Source: Clostridia bacterium
GTDB lineage: Bacteria; Bacillota; Clostridia; Christensenellales; Aristaeellaceae
Length of the DNA stretch: 64,000 nt
Direction: 5' to 3'
Assembly (NCBI GenBank): GCA_017550745.1
Contig: JAFZOG010000001.1
Location: forward strand, 1-64,000
In this document: positions 26,532 to 35,607 of the stretch, piece after piece
Numbering within the stretch: position 1 is the first letter of the stretch
Layout of the letters: each line of letters begins with the position of its first letter
The notes under the pieces: model-generated
What the model saw: the letters and a program-made list of their open reading frames with translations, nothing else
What the model was told of the DNA's origin: nothing
The model's database searches: none
Made by a program: the position numbers and the translations under genes

Positions 26532-26662
26532 TGTCATCCCGAGCGAAGTGGAGCGAGAGCGAAACGGAGTCGAGGGATCTTTGAGCTGGTTGATCTCGTT
26601 GCTCAGGTCTCTCCACTCCGCTGCGCTCCGCTCAGGATGGCATCGCTTCGGTCGGGATGACA
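26532..26662. repeat. 131-bp dispersed palindromic repeat
   Basis: The element begins TGTCATCCCGAGCGAAG and ends CTTCGGTCGGGATGACA, giving near-perfect terminal inverted repeats. The interior is rich in CGAG/CTCCG units and shares ACGGAGTCGAGGGATCT with the partial copy at 1-93. No coding capacity is apparent. It lies between the transporter terminator and the Nfu-like gene. It looks like a small non-autonomous repeat rather than a normal terminator. Confidence 0.65.
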
Positions 26663-26748
26663 TTGTTTATACGTTATTCATTATTGCTTATCTAACTTGA
26701 GAAAAGTATAAAAGCTTCGATTTCCGATCCGGAAGAAAGAGGACGCCG

Positions 26749-26985
26749 ATGGATGTGAAAACCTGGTTTGACAACGAGATCGTTCCTTGCGTCAGGGCGG
26801 ACGGCGGCTGGCTGGAATTGACGGAAGCCGACGGGGATACGGCGGCTGTGACCGCCATGGGCGAGTGCGCCCACTGCGCCGCGCTGGACGGATGCCTCCG
26901 GTGGGTGCGGGAAAAAGGAAATCGGGACCTGGGGCTGGACATACGCTTTGTAGCAAAGCGGGAGCCCTTCCTGTGGAGAAAGTGA
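26749..26985 (+). CDS. Small Nfu/NifU C-terminal-like protein
   Basis: A 78-residue protein matching the Nfu-type iron-sulfur scaffold domain: I-x-P-x-x-x-x-DGG at residues 11-20, alternating strand residues, then G-E-C-A-H-C with Cys40 and Cys43 as the CxxC pair. Nfu domains bind or deliver [4Fe-4S] clusters. Cys40-x-x-Cys43 is retained, but the usual CPSS context is altered (CAHCAAL). It starts after GAAAGAGGA and ends 10 bases before the GH38 gene, so the two are probably co-transcribed. Why an iron-sulfur carrier should precede an alpha-mannosidase is unclear; it might serve the radical enzymes of the locus. Confidence 0.72.
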   Translation: MDVKTWFDNEIVPCVRADGGWLELTEADGDTAAVTAMGECAHCAALDGCLRWVREKGNRDLGLDIRFVAKREPFLWRK

Positions 26986-26995
26986 GCGGAAAAGT

Positions 26996-29971
26996 ATGGC
27001 GCATGTGAAGGTCATCCGCCGGTCCATGCTCCCGGATGAATGGACCCGGGTACGCATCGGCTGGTTAAAAAAACGGCTGTTCGCCAGGGAAGCGGAAATC
27101 ACCGGCTGGACGGTGCGCGAGGGGCGGCAGACGGGTGACAACAGTTATGTCATGTATGACCGGGAGCCCCGCGCGCTTCGGCGGGGAGACGAATACTTTA
27201 CCCCGGACGGGACCGCTTTTCTCCACGCGGAGGCGGCGGTGCCAGACGCTTTGGCCGGAGCGGAAAACCTGCGCCTCAGGCTGACCACGGCGGGGGAAAT
27301 GCTGGTCAGGGTCAACGGACGCCTGCACGGCGGGATCGACCCCAACCGGGAAACCATGACCCTTCCCCCCGCGGCGGAGGGACGCTATGTTTTTGATATC
27401 GAGGGCTATAACCGCTCCAAGCCGGACGACGACCGGAATGAAGACACCATGCGCTTCAAGGGTTGCCGCCAGATGTTCCAGGGCGCCTTTTTTGTGGTTC
27501 CGGATGAGGACGCCTCCGCGCTGTATCAGGACGCGGCGCTTTTTTACAACATCCTGACGGGCGGCGAATTTGACGCGGATTACTGTGCGCTGGTGTCCGA
27601 CCGGCTGTATCACGCCCTGAATCTGGTGGACTGGGACACCGGCGCGGGTATGCGGGAAGCCCGGGCATACATCGCCCGGGAGCTGTACGAAAACCATCTG
27701 TACCGCGGCTCGGGCGCCGTAGCCCTGGTGGCGCACAGCCATCTGGATATCGCCTATTACTGGCAGCGGAAGCACGCGGTGCAGAAAAACGCCCGGACCT
27801 GCCTGATCCAGCTGGAATTGATGGACCGGTTTCCGTCCCTTCAGTACACGCATACCCAGGCTTACCTGTATGAAACGCTGGAAAAGTATTATCCGGAATT
27901 GTTCCTTAGGCTCCGGGAAAAGGTGAAAAGCGGCCAGTTCGAGCCTGCGGGCGGCATGTACGTGGAATCGGACTGCAACATTCCCTCCGCCGAAAGCCTG
28001 ACCCGGCAGTTCCTGTACGGACAAAGGTACTTTCGGGAGAAGTTCGGGAAAGCCTGCGGCAACTGCTGGCTGCCGGACGTATTCGGCACCAGCGCCATTC
28101 TGCCGCAGATCCTTTTGAAGAGCGGCATCCGCTACTACGTGTCCAACAAGATGTCCACCTGGAACGATACCAACCGATTCCCCCACAGCAGCTTTATCTG
28201 GCGGGGCCTGGACGGCAGCCAGGTGTACGCCTGCGTGCCGCCGACCCATTTCATCACGGCCGCCACGCCTACGGAAATCATGCAGAACTGGAACGCTTAC
28301 CAGGATAAAAATACCGGCGCGGCCACCCTTTGCATGTACGGCTACGGGGACGGCGGCAGCGGCGTGACGGAGGATATGCTCCATTCCATTGAACGCCTTC
28401 CAAAGGTTTCCGCCATGCCCCAGATCACCGTCACCGGCGGGCAGGCGTATCTGGAGGAAAACCTGAACGAAACCAAGCCCCTGAGCGTATGGGACGGGGA
28501 ATTGTATCTGGAAATGCACCGGGGCACCTTTACCACCAAGGCGGACCTGAAAAAAAACAACCGGCAGCTGGAAGCTTTGCTGCGGGACGCGGAGCTGGCT
28601 TGCGCCCTGCGCTGGCTGCAGGGCGCGTCTTATCCCGCCCAGACCCTGCGCGAAGCCTGGAAAAAGCTCCTGATCAATCAGTTCCACGATATCCTGCCGG
28701 GCAGCCATATCCGGCCCGTCTTTGAAGACGCCATGGCGGATTACGCGGATATCCGGAAAACCTGTGAAGGGCTGATCGGGCAGGATCCCGGCGTCCTGTA
28801 CAACACGCTGAGCTTCCCCCGGACGCTGCCCGCTTTTGTCCGCGACGCGGCGGGCCCTGAACGGCGCCTGGGCGCTCCCGGCAGGTTTGTGCGGGGCAGC
28901 ATGCCCGCCCTGTGCCGAATTACGGAACAGCCGTCCAGGACGGATACGGACTGGATATGTACGGAAGCGCTGCCCGGGGGAAGCATCGCCGTGCGCACGA
29001 ACAGGCTGAGCGCGGTGATCGCCCCGGACGGCAGCATCGAAAGCCTGAAGGATGGGAAGGGCCGGGAATACACCCAGGGCGGCTTCAACCGCCTGCGCCT
29101 TTTCCGGGATGTGCCCGGCAACTACGACGCGTGGGATATCCTGCCCACCTATCGGGAAACGGAACTGCCGACGGCGGTGGAGCAGCCGGCTGCGGAAGCA
29201 TTCCGGAACGGGGAGACCGCGGCCTTTGTATGCACGCTGAAAACTGAAAAAAGCCGGTTTGTCCGCACCCTGCGTTTCTTCCGGGATCAAGGGATCATCG
29301 AAGCGGAATACCATGTGGACTGGCGGGAGGATCACGTGCTGGCCAAGGCGGAGTTTGCCTGCGCCGTGCGTTCGCCTTACGCGCAGTGCGATACCAGCGC
29401 GGGATACATCCTCCGGGAAACCGCCCGGAACACCTCCTGGCAGCAGGCCCGGTATGAAGTATGCCAGCACAAATGGTGCGACCTGAGCGAAACAGGCGGG
29501 GGCGTGGCGATCATCAACGACGGGAAATACGGCGTGGGCCTGTGGGAAAACGTGATTTCCCTCAGCCTGCTCAGGGCCACCAGCCGCCCGGATCTTCTTT
29601 CCGACCGGGGAGCGCATGATTTCGCTTATCTGATCGTTCCCCACGAAAATACCGCGCAGCAGGACGGGATCAACCGGATGGCGCTGGAATACAACACGCC
29701 GCTGCTGAAGGCGGACCTGCCTTCGCTCCAGCTGCCTCAGCTTGGGTCCCTGTTCCTGCAGGGCTTCAAGCAGTCCGAGGACGGAAAAAAGCTCGTCTTC
29801 CGGCTGACCGAGCAGGACGGCCGCCGGGGCGAAATCCATCTTCCCTTTCCGGTCAGGCCGTCCAATCTGCTGGAGGACGAAGGGGAGGAAACCGACACGG
29901 TGGCCTACGGCCCCTTTGCCATGCTGACGCTGTGCGCGGAGCCCGCGGCTGTTCGCGCCTGGCTGAAATAA
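26996..29971 (+). CDS. GH38 alpha-mannosidase
   Basis: A 991-residue retaining alpha-mannosidase. The zinc-binding HSHLD motif (near residue 247) and the nucleophile Asp361 in WLPDVFG are present, as are QFEPAGGMYVESDCN, the FHDILPGSHI block and the large beta-rich C-terminal region of GH38. It lacks a signal peptide, so it acts on imported oligomannosides. The N-terminal ~230 residues form the sandwich-like accessory domain often seen in bacterial GH38. A weak RBS (GAGCGGAAAAG) precedes the ATG, consistent with coupling to the Nfu-like gene. The second GH38-type gene follows 25 bases later. Confidence 0.94.
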   Translation: MAHVKVIRRSMLPDEWTRVRIGWLKKRLFAREAEITGWTVREGRQTGDNSYVMYDREPRALRRGDEYFTPDGTAFLHAEAAVPDALAGAENLRLRLTTAGEMLVRVNGRLHGGIDPNRETMTLPPAAEGRYVFDIEGYNRSKPDDDRNEDTMRFKGCRQMFQGAFFVVPDEDASALYQDAALFYNILTGGEFDADYCALVSDRLYHALNLVDWDTGAGMREARAYIARELYENHLYRGSGAVALVAHSHLDIAYYWQRKHAVQKNARTCLIQLELMDRFPSLQYTHTQAYLYETLEKYYPELFLRLREKVKSGQFEPAGGMYVESDCNIPSAESLTRQFLYGQRYFREKFGKACGNCWLPDVFGTSAILPQILLKSGIRYYVSNKMSTWNDTNRFPHSSFIWRGLDGSQVYACVPPTHFITAATPTEIMQNWNAYQDKNTGAATLCMYGYGDGGSGVTEDMLHSIERLPKVSAMPQITVTGGQAYLEENLNETKPLSVWDGELYLEMHRGTFTTKADLKKNNRQLEALLRDAELACALRWLQGASYPAQTLREAWKKLLINQFHDILPGSHIRPVFEDAMADYADIRKTCEGLIGQDPGVLYNTLSFPRTLPAFVRDAAGPERRLGAPGRFVRGSMPALCRITEQPSRTDTDWICTEALPGGSIAVRTNRLSAVIAPDGSIESLKDGKGREYTQGGFNRLRLFRDVPGNYDAWDILPTYRETELPTAVEQPAAEAFRNGETAAFVCTLKTEKSRFVRTLRFFRDQGIIEAEYHVDWREDHVLAKAEFACAVRSPYAQCDTSAGYILRETARNTSWQQARYEVCQHKWCDLSETGGGVAIINDGKYGVGLWENVISLSLLRATSRPDLLSDRGAHDFAYLIVPHENTAQQDGINRMALEYNTPLLKADLPSLQLPQLGSLFLQGFKQSEDGKKLVFRLTEQDGRRGEIHLPFPVRPSNLLEDEGEETDTVAYGPFAMLTLCAEPAAVRAWLK

Positions 29972-29996
29972 CAGGATCACAAGGAGAGAAAACGGC

Positions 29997-32453
29997 ATGC
30001 AGAGGCTGCAAAAAAAGTGGCGCATCCAGGTGCTGCACCATTCCCATACGGATATCGGCTACACGGACAGGCAGGAATTGATCTGCCGGCAGCACGCGGA
30101 TTTTCTGCGGCAGGCGCTGGATATCCTGCGCCGGATCGAAGGGGGGGCAGCCGAGGAGCAGCGCGGTTTCCGCTGGCAGTGCGAAAACTATTGGCAGGTG
30201 GAGAACTTTTTGCGTTTCGCGTCAGACGAGGACAGGGCGGACCTGATTCGTTTTATCCGTGCCGGGCGCATCGGCCTGTCCGCCTCCTTCCTGAACCTGA
30301 CGGACCTGATCGATGATACGGTGCTGAAAGAGCACCTGCAGGCGGCCCGGGACTGGGCGGACGGCATCGGGGCGCCGCTGAAAAGCGCCATGACGGCGGA
30401 TGTGAACGGTTATTCCCCCGCCCTGCCCGACGCCCTGTCCGCCATCGGCGTGCGGTATTTTTACTCGGCGCTGCATACGCACCACGGCATGTACCCCCTG
30501 CACCGCAATCCGGCGTTTTTCCGCTGGCGCGGCCCGGGGGGAGGCAGCGTGCTGACCTTTGTGGGCGAGCACTACCACTGGGGGCATGTGCTGGGGCTGT
30601 GCCCCCACGGCACGTCCTCCTTCATGCTCAACGACGACCTGCTTTGGGAAATCGAGAGCGGCAAGCGCTTTTCCACCGACGCCGAGACCACCGAGCGGGA
30701 AGAATTGGATCTGGCGGCAAAGCGGATCACCCGGTATCTGGCCGGGCTGGAAGCAGCAGGCTGGCCGCTGGATTACATCCCGGTGTTCGTCAGCGGCATC
30801 CTTTCGGACAATTCCCCGCCTAACGGCCGGGTGGCGGAACGGGTGAACCGGCTGAACGCGCTCTTTGGCGGCCAGGTCACCCTGGAAATGGCGACGCTGG
30901 ACACGTTTTTTGAGATGCTGGAGGCTTCGGGCGCGGACATCCCGGAGTACAGCGGCGATTTTACGGACTGGTGGGCGGACGGGATCGGCTCCACGCCGGA
31001 GGCGGTGAAAATCTACCGGGAGGCCCAGCGGAAGAGAAACCTGGCCGCGGCCCTGGATCCTGAAAAAAAGTATACGGATAAGGCCCTGTGGCGTACGTCC
31101 TCCCGGAATATGATGCTCTACGCCGAACACACCTGGGGCCACTCCGCCTCCGTATCCGATCCCTGCAAATCCCTGGTGGCAGAGATGCACTGCAAAAAAA
31201 CCTCTTACGCGGTGAACGCGAACACCGAGGCGGGAGAGCTGCTGGACGGCGTTCTGGCGGGCCTGGGCAGCCGGGCGATCTATCCGGACCGATCCCTGCG
31301 CTTCCGGGTGCTGAATCCGTATCCCTTCCCAATCACAGCCCCGGCCGCCGTGCCGCTGCTGGGCTGGGAATACCCCCTGGGCTGCGCCCAGAAGGAGCTT
31401 CCGCTCTCCCTTTCGGACGCGGTGACGGGGGAAATCTTCCCCACCCAGACCGGGCCGGGCCCCCGGGGACGCCTGGCGGAAACGGTGCTGACGCTGGCCC
31501 CGGGAGAAAGCCGGGACCTTCAGCTGTCCTACCGGGAAGCGGGCGGGGAAATGCCGCCGCATACGGCCTGGATGTGCGCGGACGCGGTGAGGGACCTGGC
31601 GGAAATCCCGGGCCTGGCAGCGCCCTCGTATATCGAAAGCCGGTTCTTCACCCTCCGCACGGACCCGCAGAAGGGGATCAGCTCCATCGTTTACAGGGAA
31701 ACAGGCACAGAGCTCCTGGACACGGCCAGCCCCTACGGCGCTTTTGCATGCGTTTACGAAGTGACGCCCGCCTCCGGCCCGCAGACGGCTTCCCGGCGGC
31801 GCATGGGCCGCAGCCGCCAGACCGTGAATACCCGGCAGTATCCGGCCCGCCCCGCGCGCTTTGCCGTGACCGGCCAGGGCGAAGCGTCCGTGACGCTGCG
31901 TCTCGCTTTCAGCCTGGAAGGCACGGATGAATGCTCCCTTGATTTCAGGGTATGGAACCTGCTGCCGCGCATCGACGCCGTGCTCCGGGTCAGGAAGAAA
32001 AGCTGCCCCGACGCCGAGGCCCTTCAGGCCATGCTGCCCTTCGTGACGGACAGCGGCAATGAAACCTGGATCGACAAAACCGGCTGCGTCATGCGCCCCG
32101 GGATCGATCAGCTGCCGGGCACCTGCAAGGAATTCTGGTGCCTGCAAAACGGGCTCCTCCGCCGCGGCCAAAAGTTCGACCTGGTCATCGGCTCTCCCGA
32201 CGTGCCCCTGGTTTCTTTTGGCGAAGGAAACAAAGGGCCCGTCACACTGTGTGACGGGCACGATACGGACCTGAACCGGGCGGTGATCTGCAGCCGGATC
32301 ATGAACAATTTCTGGGAAACAAACTTTGCCGCCGATCTGGGGGGCTGGCACGAATTCCGCTATTTCCTCACGGTATCGCCGCCGGACGATCCCGAAATAC
32401 AGCTGCGAAAATGCGCCGCCGCCTGTGCCGGGCTGCCGGTGCTGTGCCTGTAA
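29997..32453 (+). CDS. Divergent GH38-type hydrolase (DUF5054-like)
   Basis: An 818-residue protein with a GH38-like N-terminal catalytic domain: HHSHTDIGYTDRQE near residue 14 supplies the zinc His-x-Asp, and Asp135 in TADVNGYS sits where GH38 has its nucleophile (WLPDVFG). The WADGIGS and AEHTWGH segments are typical of the DUF5054-like branch, whose substrate is unsettled. The catalytic domain begins at the very N-terminus, unlike the GH38 at 26996, which has a long extra domain. RBS AAGGAGAG. Convergent with the GH106-like gene over a shared hairpin. Confidence 0.75.
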   Translation: MQRLQKKWRIQVLHHSHTDIGYTDRQELICRQHADFLRQALDILRRIEGGAAEEQRGFRWQCENYWQVENFLRFASDEDRADLIRFIRAGRIGLSASFLNLTDLIDDTVLKEHLQAARDWADGIGAPLKSAMTADVNGYSPALPDALSAIGVRYFYSALHTHHGMYPLHRNPAFFRWRGPGGGSVLTFVGEHYHWGHVLGLCPHGTSSFMLNDDLLWEIESGKRFSTDAETTEREELDLAAKRITRYLAGLEAAGWPLDYIPVFVSGILSDNSPPNGRVAERVNRLNALFGGQVTLEMATLDTFFEMLEASGADIPEYSGDFTDWWADGIGSTPEAVKIYREAQRKRNLAAALDPEKKYTDKALWRTSSRNMMLYAEHTWGHSASVSDPCKSLVAEMHCKKTSYAVNANTEAGELLDGVLAGLGSRAIYPDRSLRFRVLNPYPFPITAPAAVPLLGWEYPLGCAQKELPLSLSDAVTGEIFPTQTGPGPRGRLAETVLTLAPGESRDLQLSYREAGGEMPPHTAWMCADAVRDLAEIPGLAAPSYIESRFFTLRTDPQKGISSIVYRETGTELLDTASPYGAFACVYEVTPASGPQTASRRRMGRSRQTVNTRQYPARPARFAVTGQGEASVTLRLAFSLEGTDECSLDFRVWNLLPRIDAVLRVRKKSCPDAEALQAMLPFVTDSGNETWIDKTGCVMRPGIDQLPGTCKEFWCLQNGLLRRGQKFDLVIGSPDVPLVSFGEGNKGPVTLCDGHDTDLNRAVICSRIMNNFWETNFAADLGGWHEFRYFLTVSPPDDPEIQLRKCAAACAGLPVLCL

Positions 32454-32454
32454 A

Positions 32455-32471
32455 ACGGTTTTACAAACCGT
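32455..32471. terminator. Shared bidirectional hairpin between convergent genes
   Basis: ACGGTTT and AAACCGT pair around TAC between stops 7 bases apart. It likely ends both the GH38-like (plus) and GH106-like (minus) transcripts. Confidence 0.5.
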
Positions 32472-35400
32472 CCTCAAACAGGTGGGGTTCGCTCAGCAGG
32501 CCCGAGGGCGTGAGCATATAGCAGCGGGTCCAGCGCATGCCGGCGCTGCGCCAGGCCGCGGGGCCGAACCAGATGACGGATGGGTCGTTGAGGTGCAGCG
32601 CGCCGAAGGAATTGATGCGGCTGGCATAAACGGAAATCTCCAGGGTATGCTCCCCCTCCGGCAGGAAGCCGAGGTCGGCCTCCGACGGGGACAGGGACAG
32701 GTTGGCGACGCGCTTTCCGTCCAGCTCCGCCGTCACGCAAGGCGCGGAAAACCGGCCGAGCCGCAGGCGCAGCCTGCGTCCGCCCTTCAGATGCCAGCGG
32801 TAGACCATTGTACCGGAATAAAAAGGGAAGCCCTGATAGGTCCAGTCGCCGTAGGCAAGCGTCCGCGGCGCGGGAATGATCCGCTTGTCCGCACCGGCGA
32901 CCCGGACGCCAAAGTCCCCCAGCAGGAAGACGTTCTCAACGGATACGGAAGCGGCGATGGGCTTGGTGATTTCCACGGTGTTTTCCCCGGCGCGGACGGG
33001 CCCCGCCCGGAAGCAGGCGATGGCCTGGTCGGTGAAATAACCCGCGGGCGTCCTGTCCATAGGCACGCCGTTCAGCAGAATGACGGACTGGTCGGCGTCC
33101 TCCAGCGCCAGGCGCGCGTTTGGCAGGTCAATGTCCGAATGGAAAGAAATGAGAAGGGACAGCGTGTGCTCCGCCTTTTCCGGCGGCAGCGCCCAGGGCT
33201 GGGCACCCGACACCGAAGCGGTGGAGATGCCCAGCTTTTCTTTTGCCATAACGCCGATCCTGAGCATGTCCTCTTCGTCCTGCCACGCTCCATCGTCCGT
33301 GCGCCACCTGGCGGTATCCAGCACCAGCACGTTGTCCTCCGCCGGAATGACCTCCTCCGGCGGCGGCAGAAAAGATTCATTGGCCGGTTCGCGCACAGGG
33401 GACAGTTCCTCCGCCATCCGGATGCCGTAGCTGCCGTTCAGGGCGCTTTCCCGGGCGGAAGCAGGCGCGGAGGCGGCATCTGCGGGGGAGAAGCGCAGCA
33501 GCAGGCTGTCCTGTCCCCAGCAGGTCCAGGCCAGCACGGTGCCGCTTACGCCGCGTTCCGCCGGATAGGGACGGATTTCCCCCGTCAGGGTATCATAGAC
33601 CGTCACATCCCAGCAGCCCTTCATTTCCACCAGGTATTCCTCGCTGACGTCAGGCGCGCCGTGGACGGCGGGACGGGTATGGGCGATGAACGCGTTGCGG
33701 CAGTCTCCGTCCCGGCGCAAGGCGCAGACCAGCCCTTCCGCCGGGGCGCCGCGCCGGTCCAGGATGCGGATTTCCCGCGTCGGCAGCAGGCTTTGGTTCA
33801 GCGCTTCCCGATCCCAGGGAAGGCATGCGCATTCCTTGGCGAAAACCTGCGCGTCACCGGAGGGGACCGCGTCCACATATTTTGGCGCGCTGCCCAGGAA
33901 GATGACCTGCCCGCCCGTTTCCCGAAAAGCCCGCAGCCTGTCCAGGGTGGTGCGCCGCAGCGTATCGCAGGCGGGCACGATCACCGCGTCATAGGCCATT
34001 TCACCCACCCGGAACAAAGCGCCCGGCTGATACAGACTTGGCAGCGTGGATTCGCAGATGTAGTCAAAATCCAGCGTATCGTTCAGCAGCCAGTCCGTCA
34101 GCTCCGCAAAGCGCCGGTCCATTTCAGCGCGCCTGCGCCCGGTTTGGTCGTTGGGGCCAAAGGCGATCCAGCAGGATTCAACGGGATGGATCACGCCGAT
34201 GCGGATGAGCGGCCTGCCGCGGGTCATCAGGGTGTTGACGCGGGCAAAGTGATCCTCGATGAAGGGGTATTCCTTCCACCATGCGCTTTGATGGCCGATG
34301 GAGGCGGGATAATCGCGCTTGGATTCCCCGTGCATGGAGCACCAGTACAGGTGATGGACGCGGACGGTAACGCCCAGCGCCGCCTGCCAGTCCCCCTGCA
34401 GCTTGTGCCCTTTGAAATCAAAATCCCAATTGGTGACGCCGTACAGCTCGCTGGTCACGCCCGGGCAGCCCTGCTGGTGCGCCGCGGAAGCGGCCTGCTT
34501 GACCGTCACGAACTCGCGGCCGTCGCACAATTGGTCCACGCCGGGCAGCGTGAAGGCGCGGTAAGCGCGCATGACTTCGCCCACGGACCGGGTCTGGCTG
34601 TCCAGGGTGCCCTCGTTCATCATGTGGCCCGTCATCAGGATCCCGTGGTTTTTGCACCATAAGCCGATCTGGTCGCAGTAAGCGGATACGAAGCGTTCCG
34701 TGGTATGGTCGTGGAAGCGGTAGCGGGTGCGGGAGATCCCCTCCGGCAATTCCCAGACCACCTCCGGAAGCCGGTCCAGCAGGCTTTCGCCAAAGGCGCG
34801 CTGATAGCTTTCCTCCAGGTCCCCCGTCCAGGGAAGCAAGATGTCCTGCAGGTCAAAGGAGCGGGAAAGCGTGGTCTTTTTGGGCATCTGGGGCTCATCG
34901 GTAAAGATGGCCGGGCAGAGGGCGCCGATATCGCTGCCCAGCGCTTCCTGGTAGCGGCCGTGGGTGATGCGGATGAAATCCCGGATGGCGGAGGGGTTCA
35001 TGGTATCCACATAGCCGTGAAAATGGAACCAGGGGCTGGGTTTGGCCCGCTGCTCCGATGCGTACCAGATACCTTGGCCGCCCTCTTCCTTTTCCCCCAG
35101 CCGCCGGTAGGAGGACAGGCATCCCCGGCTGTCCAGAGATACCTGATACCGGGCCAGCAGGCGGCTGTCCTCCCCGGGCCTGCGGGGCGAAAACACAAGA
35201 AAGCGCTGCCGGTTTTCTTCCTTTTCCGTCACATACCCGCCGGCAAACCCAGAGGGCCACTTGTCCTCGTCGTACAGCCAGGCCAGCATCCCGCGTTTCC
35301 GGGCTTCCTCCGCGCAGAGGCGGATCTTGTCCATGAAGGCGTCGGACAGGTATTTAACGCTCATGCCGCTGCGGGTGTGCATATGGAACCCGCCCATGCC

Positions 35401-35550
35401 CATCTGCTGCATCACGGCGATTTCCATGCGGAGCAGGTCCTCCGGCAAATCGCAGTTCCAGGCCCAGAAAGGAGCGCCGCGGTATTCCGCGGTGGGATGC
35501 CGGAACAAAGCCGGATCAGGCGATTTTTCACTGCTGCGGGGATAGAGCAT
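32461..35550 (-). CDS. GH106-like / GH2-clan large glycosidase
   Basis: A 1029-residue protein opening with PFWAWNCDLPEDLLRMEIAVMQQMGMGGFHMHTRSG, the start of the TIM barrel in GH106-type alpha-L-rhamnosidases and relatives. Barrel features continue with AWLYDEDKWPSG, IFTDEPQM (candidate acid), TGHMMNEGTLDSQTRSVGEVM and the VTSELYG segment. The C-terminus has galactose-binding-like domains (YRWHLKGG, AELDGKRVANL). The activity is probably on alpha-L-rhamnose or a related deoxy sugar, but family and substrate are uncertain. No signal peptide. AAAGGAGG precedes the ATG, and the gene follows GH38 (35608-38691) by 57 bases in the same operon. Confidence 0.75.
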   Translation of the reverse strand: MLYPRSSEKSPDPALFRHPTAEYRGAPFWAWNCDLPEDLLRMEIAVMQQMGMGGFHMHTRSGMSVKYLSDAFMDKIRLCAEEARKRGMLAWLYDEDKWPSGFAGGYVTEKEENRQRFLVFSPRRPGEDSRLLARYQVSLDSRGCLSSYRRLGEKEEGGQGIWYASEQRAKPSPWFHFHGYVDTMNPSAIRDFIRITHGRYQEALGSDIGALCPAIFTDEPQMPKKTTLSRSFDLQDILLPWTGDLEESYQRAFGESLLDRLPEVVWELPEGISRTRYRFHDHTTERFVSAYCDQIGLWCKNHGILMTGHMMNEGTLDSQTRSVGEVMRAYRAFTLPGVDQLCDGREFVTVKQAASAAHQQGCPGVTSELYGVTNWDFDFKGHKLQGDWQAALGVTVRVHHLYWCSMHGESKRDYPASIGHQSAWWKEYPFIEDHFARVNTLMTRGRPLIRIGVIHPVESCWIAFGPNDQTGRRRAEMDRRFAELTDWLLNDTLDFDYICESTLPSLYQPGALFRVGEMAYDAVIVPACDTLRRTTLDRLRAFRETGGQVIFLGSAPKYVDAVPSGDAQVFAKECACLPWDREALNQSLLPTREIRILDRRGAPAEGLVCALRRDGDCRNAFIAHTRPAVHGAPDVSEEYLVEMKGCWDVTVYDTLTGEIRPYPAERGVSGTVLAWTCWGQDSLLLRFSPADAASAPASARESALNGSYGIRMAEELSPVREPANESFLPPPEEVIPAEDNVLVLDTARWRTDDGAWQDEEDMLRIGVMAKEKLGISTASVSGAQPWALPPEKAEHTLSLLISFHSDIDLPNARLALEDADQSVILLNGVPMDRTPAGYFTDQAIACFRAGPVRAGENTVEITKPIAASVSVENVFLLGDFGVRVAGADKRIIPAPRTLAYGDWTYQGFPFYSGTMVYRWHLKGGRRLRLRLGRFSAPCVTAELDGKRVANLSLSPSEADLGFLPEGEHTLEISVYASRINSFGALHLNDPSVIWFGPAAWRSAGMRWTRCYMLTPSGLLSEPHLFEDGL

Positions 35551-35607
35551 GGGGGTTCCTCCTTTGGCGCGGCAAACACAGCCGCGCTTTTTCTGGCAAT
35601 CAGCGGG

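Noticed and set aside
27065..30025. 986-residue minus-strand frame opposite the GH38 gene
   Set aside because: It is antisense to a clear GH38 enzyme with no RBS or domain. Similar long frames (for example 30222-32477, 45702-47558, 48438-50090) are rejected for the same reason.
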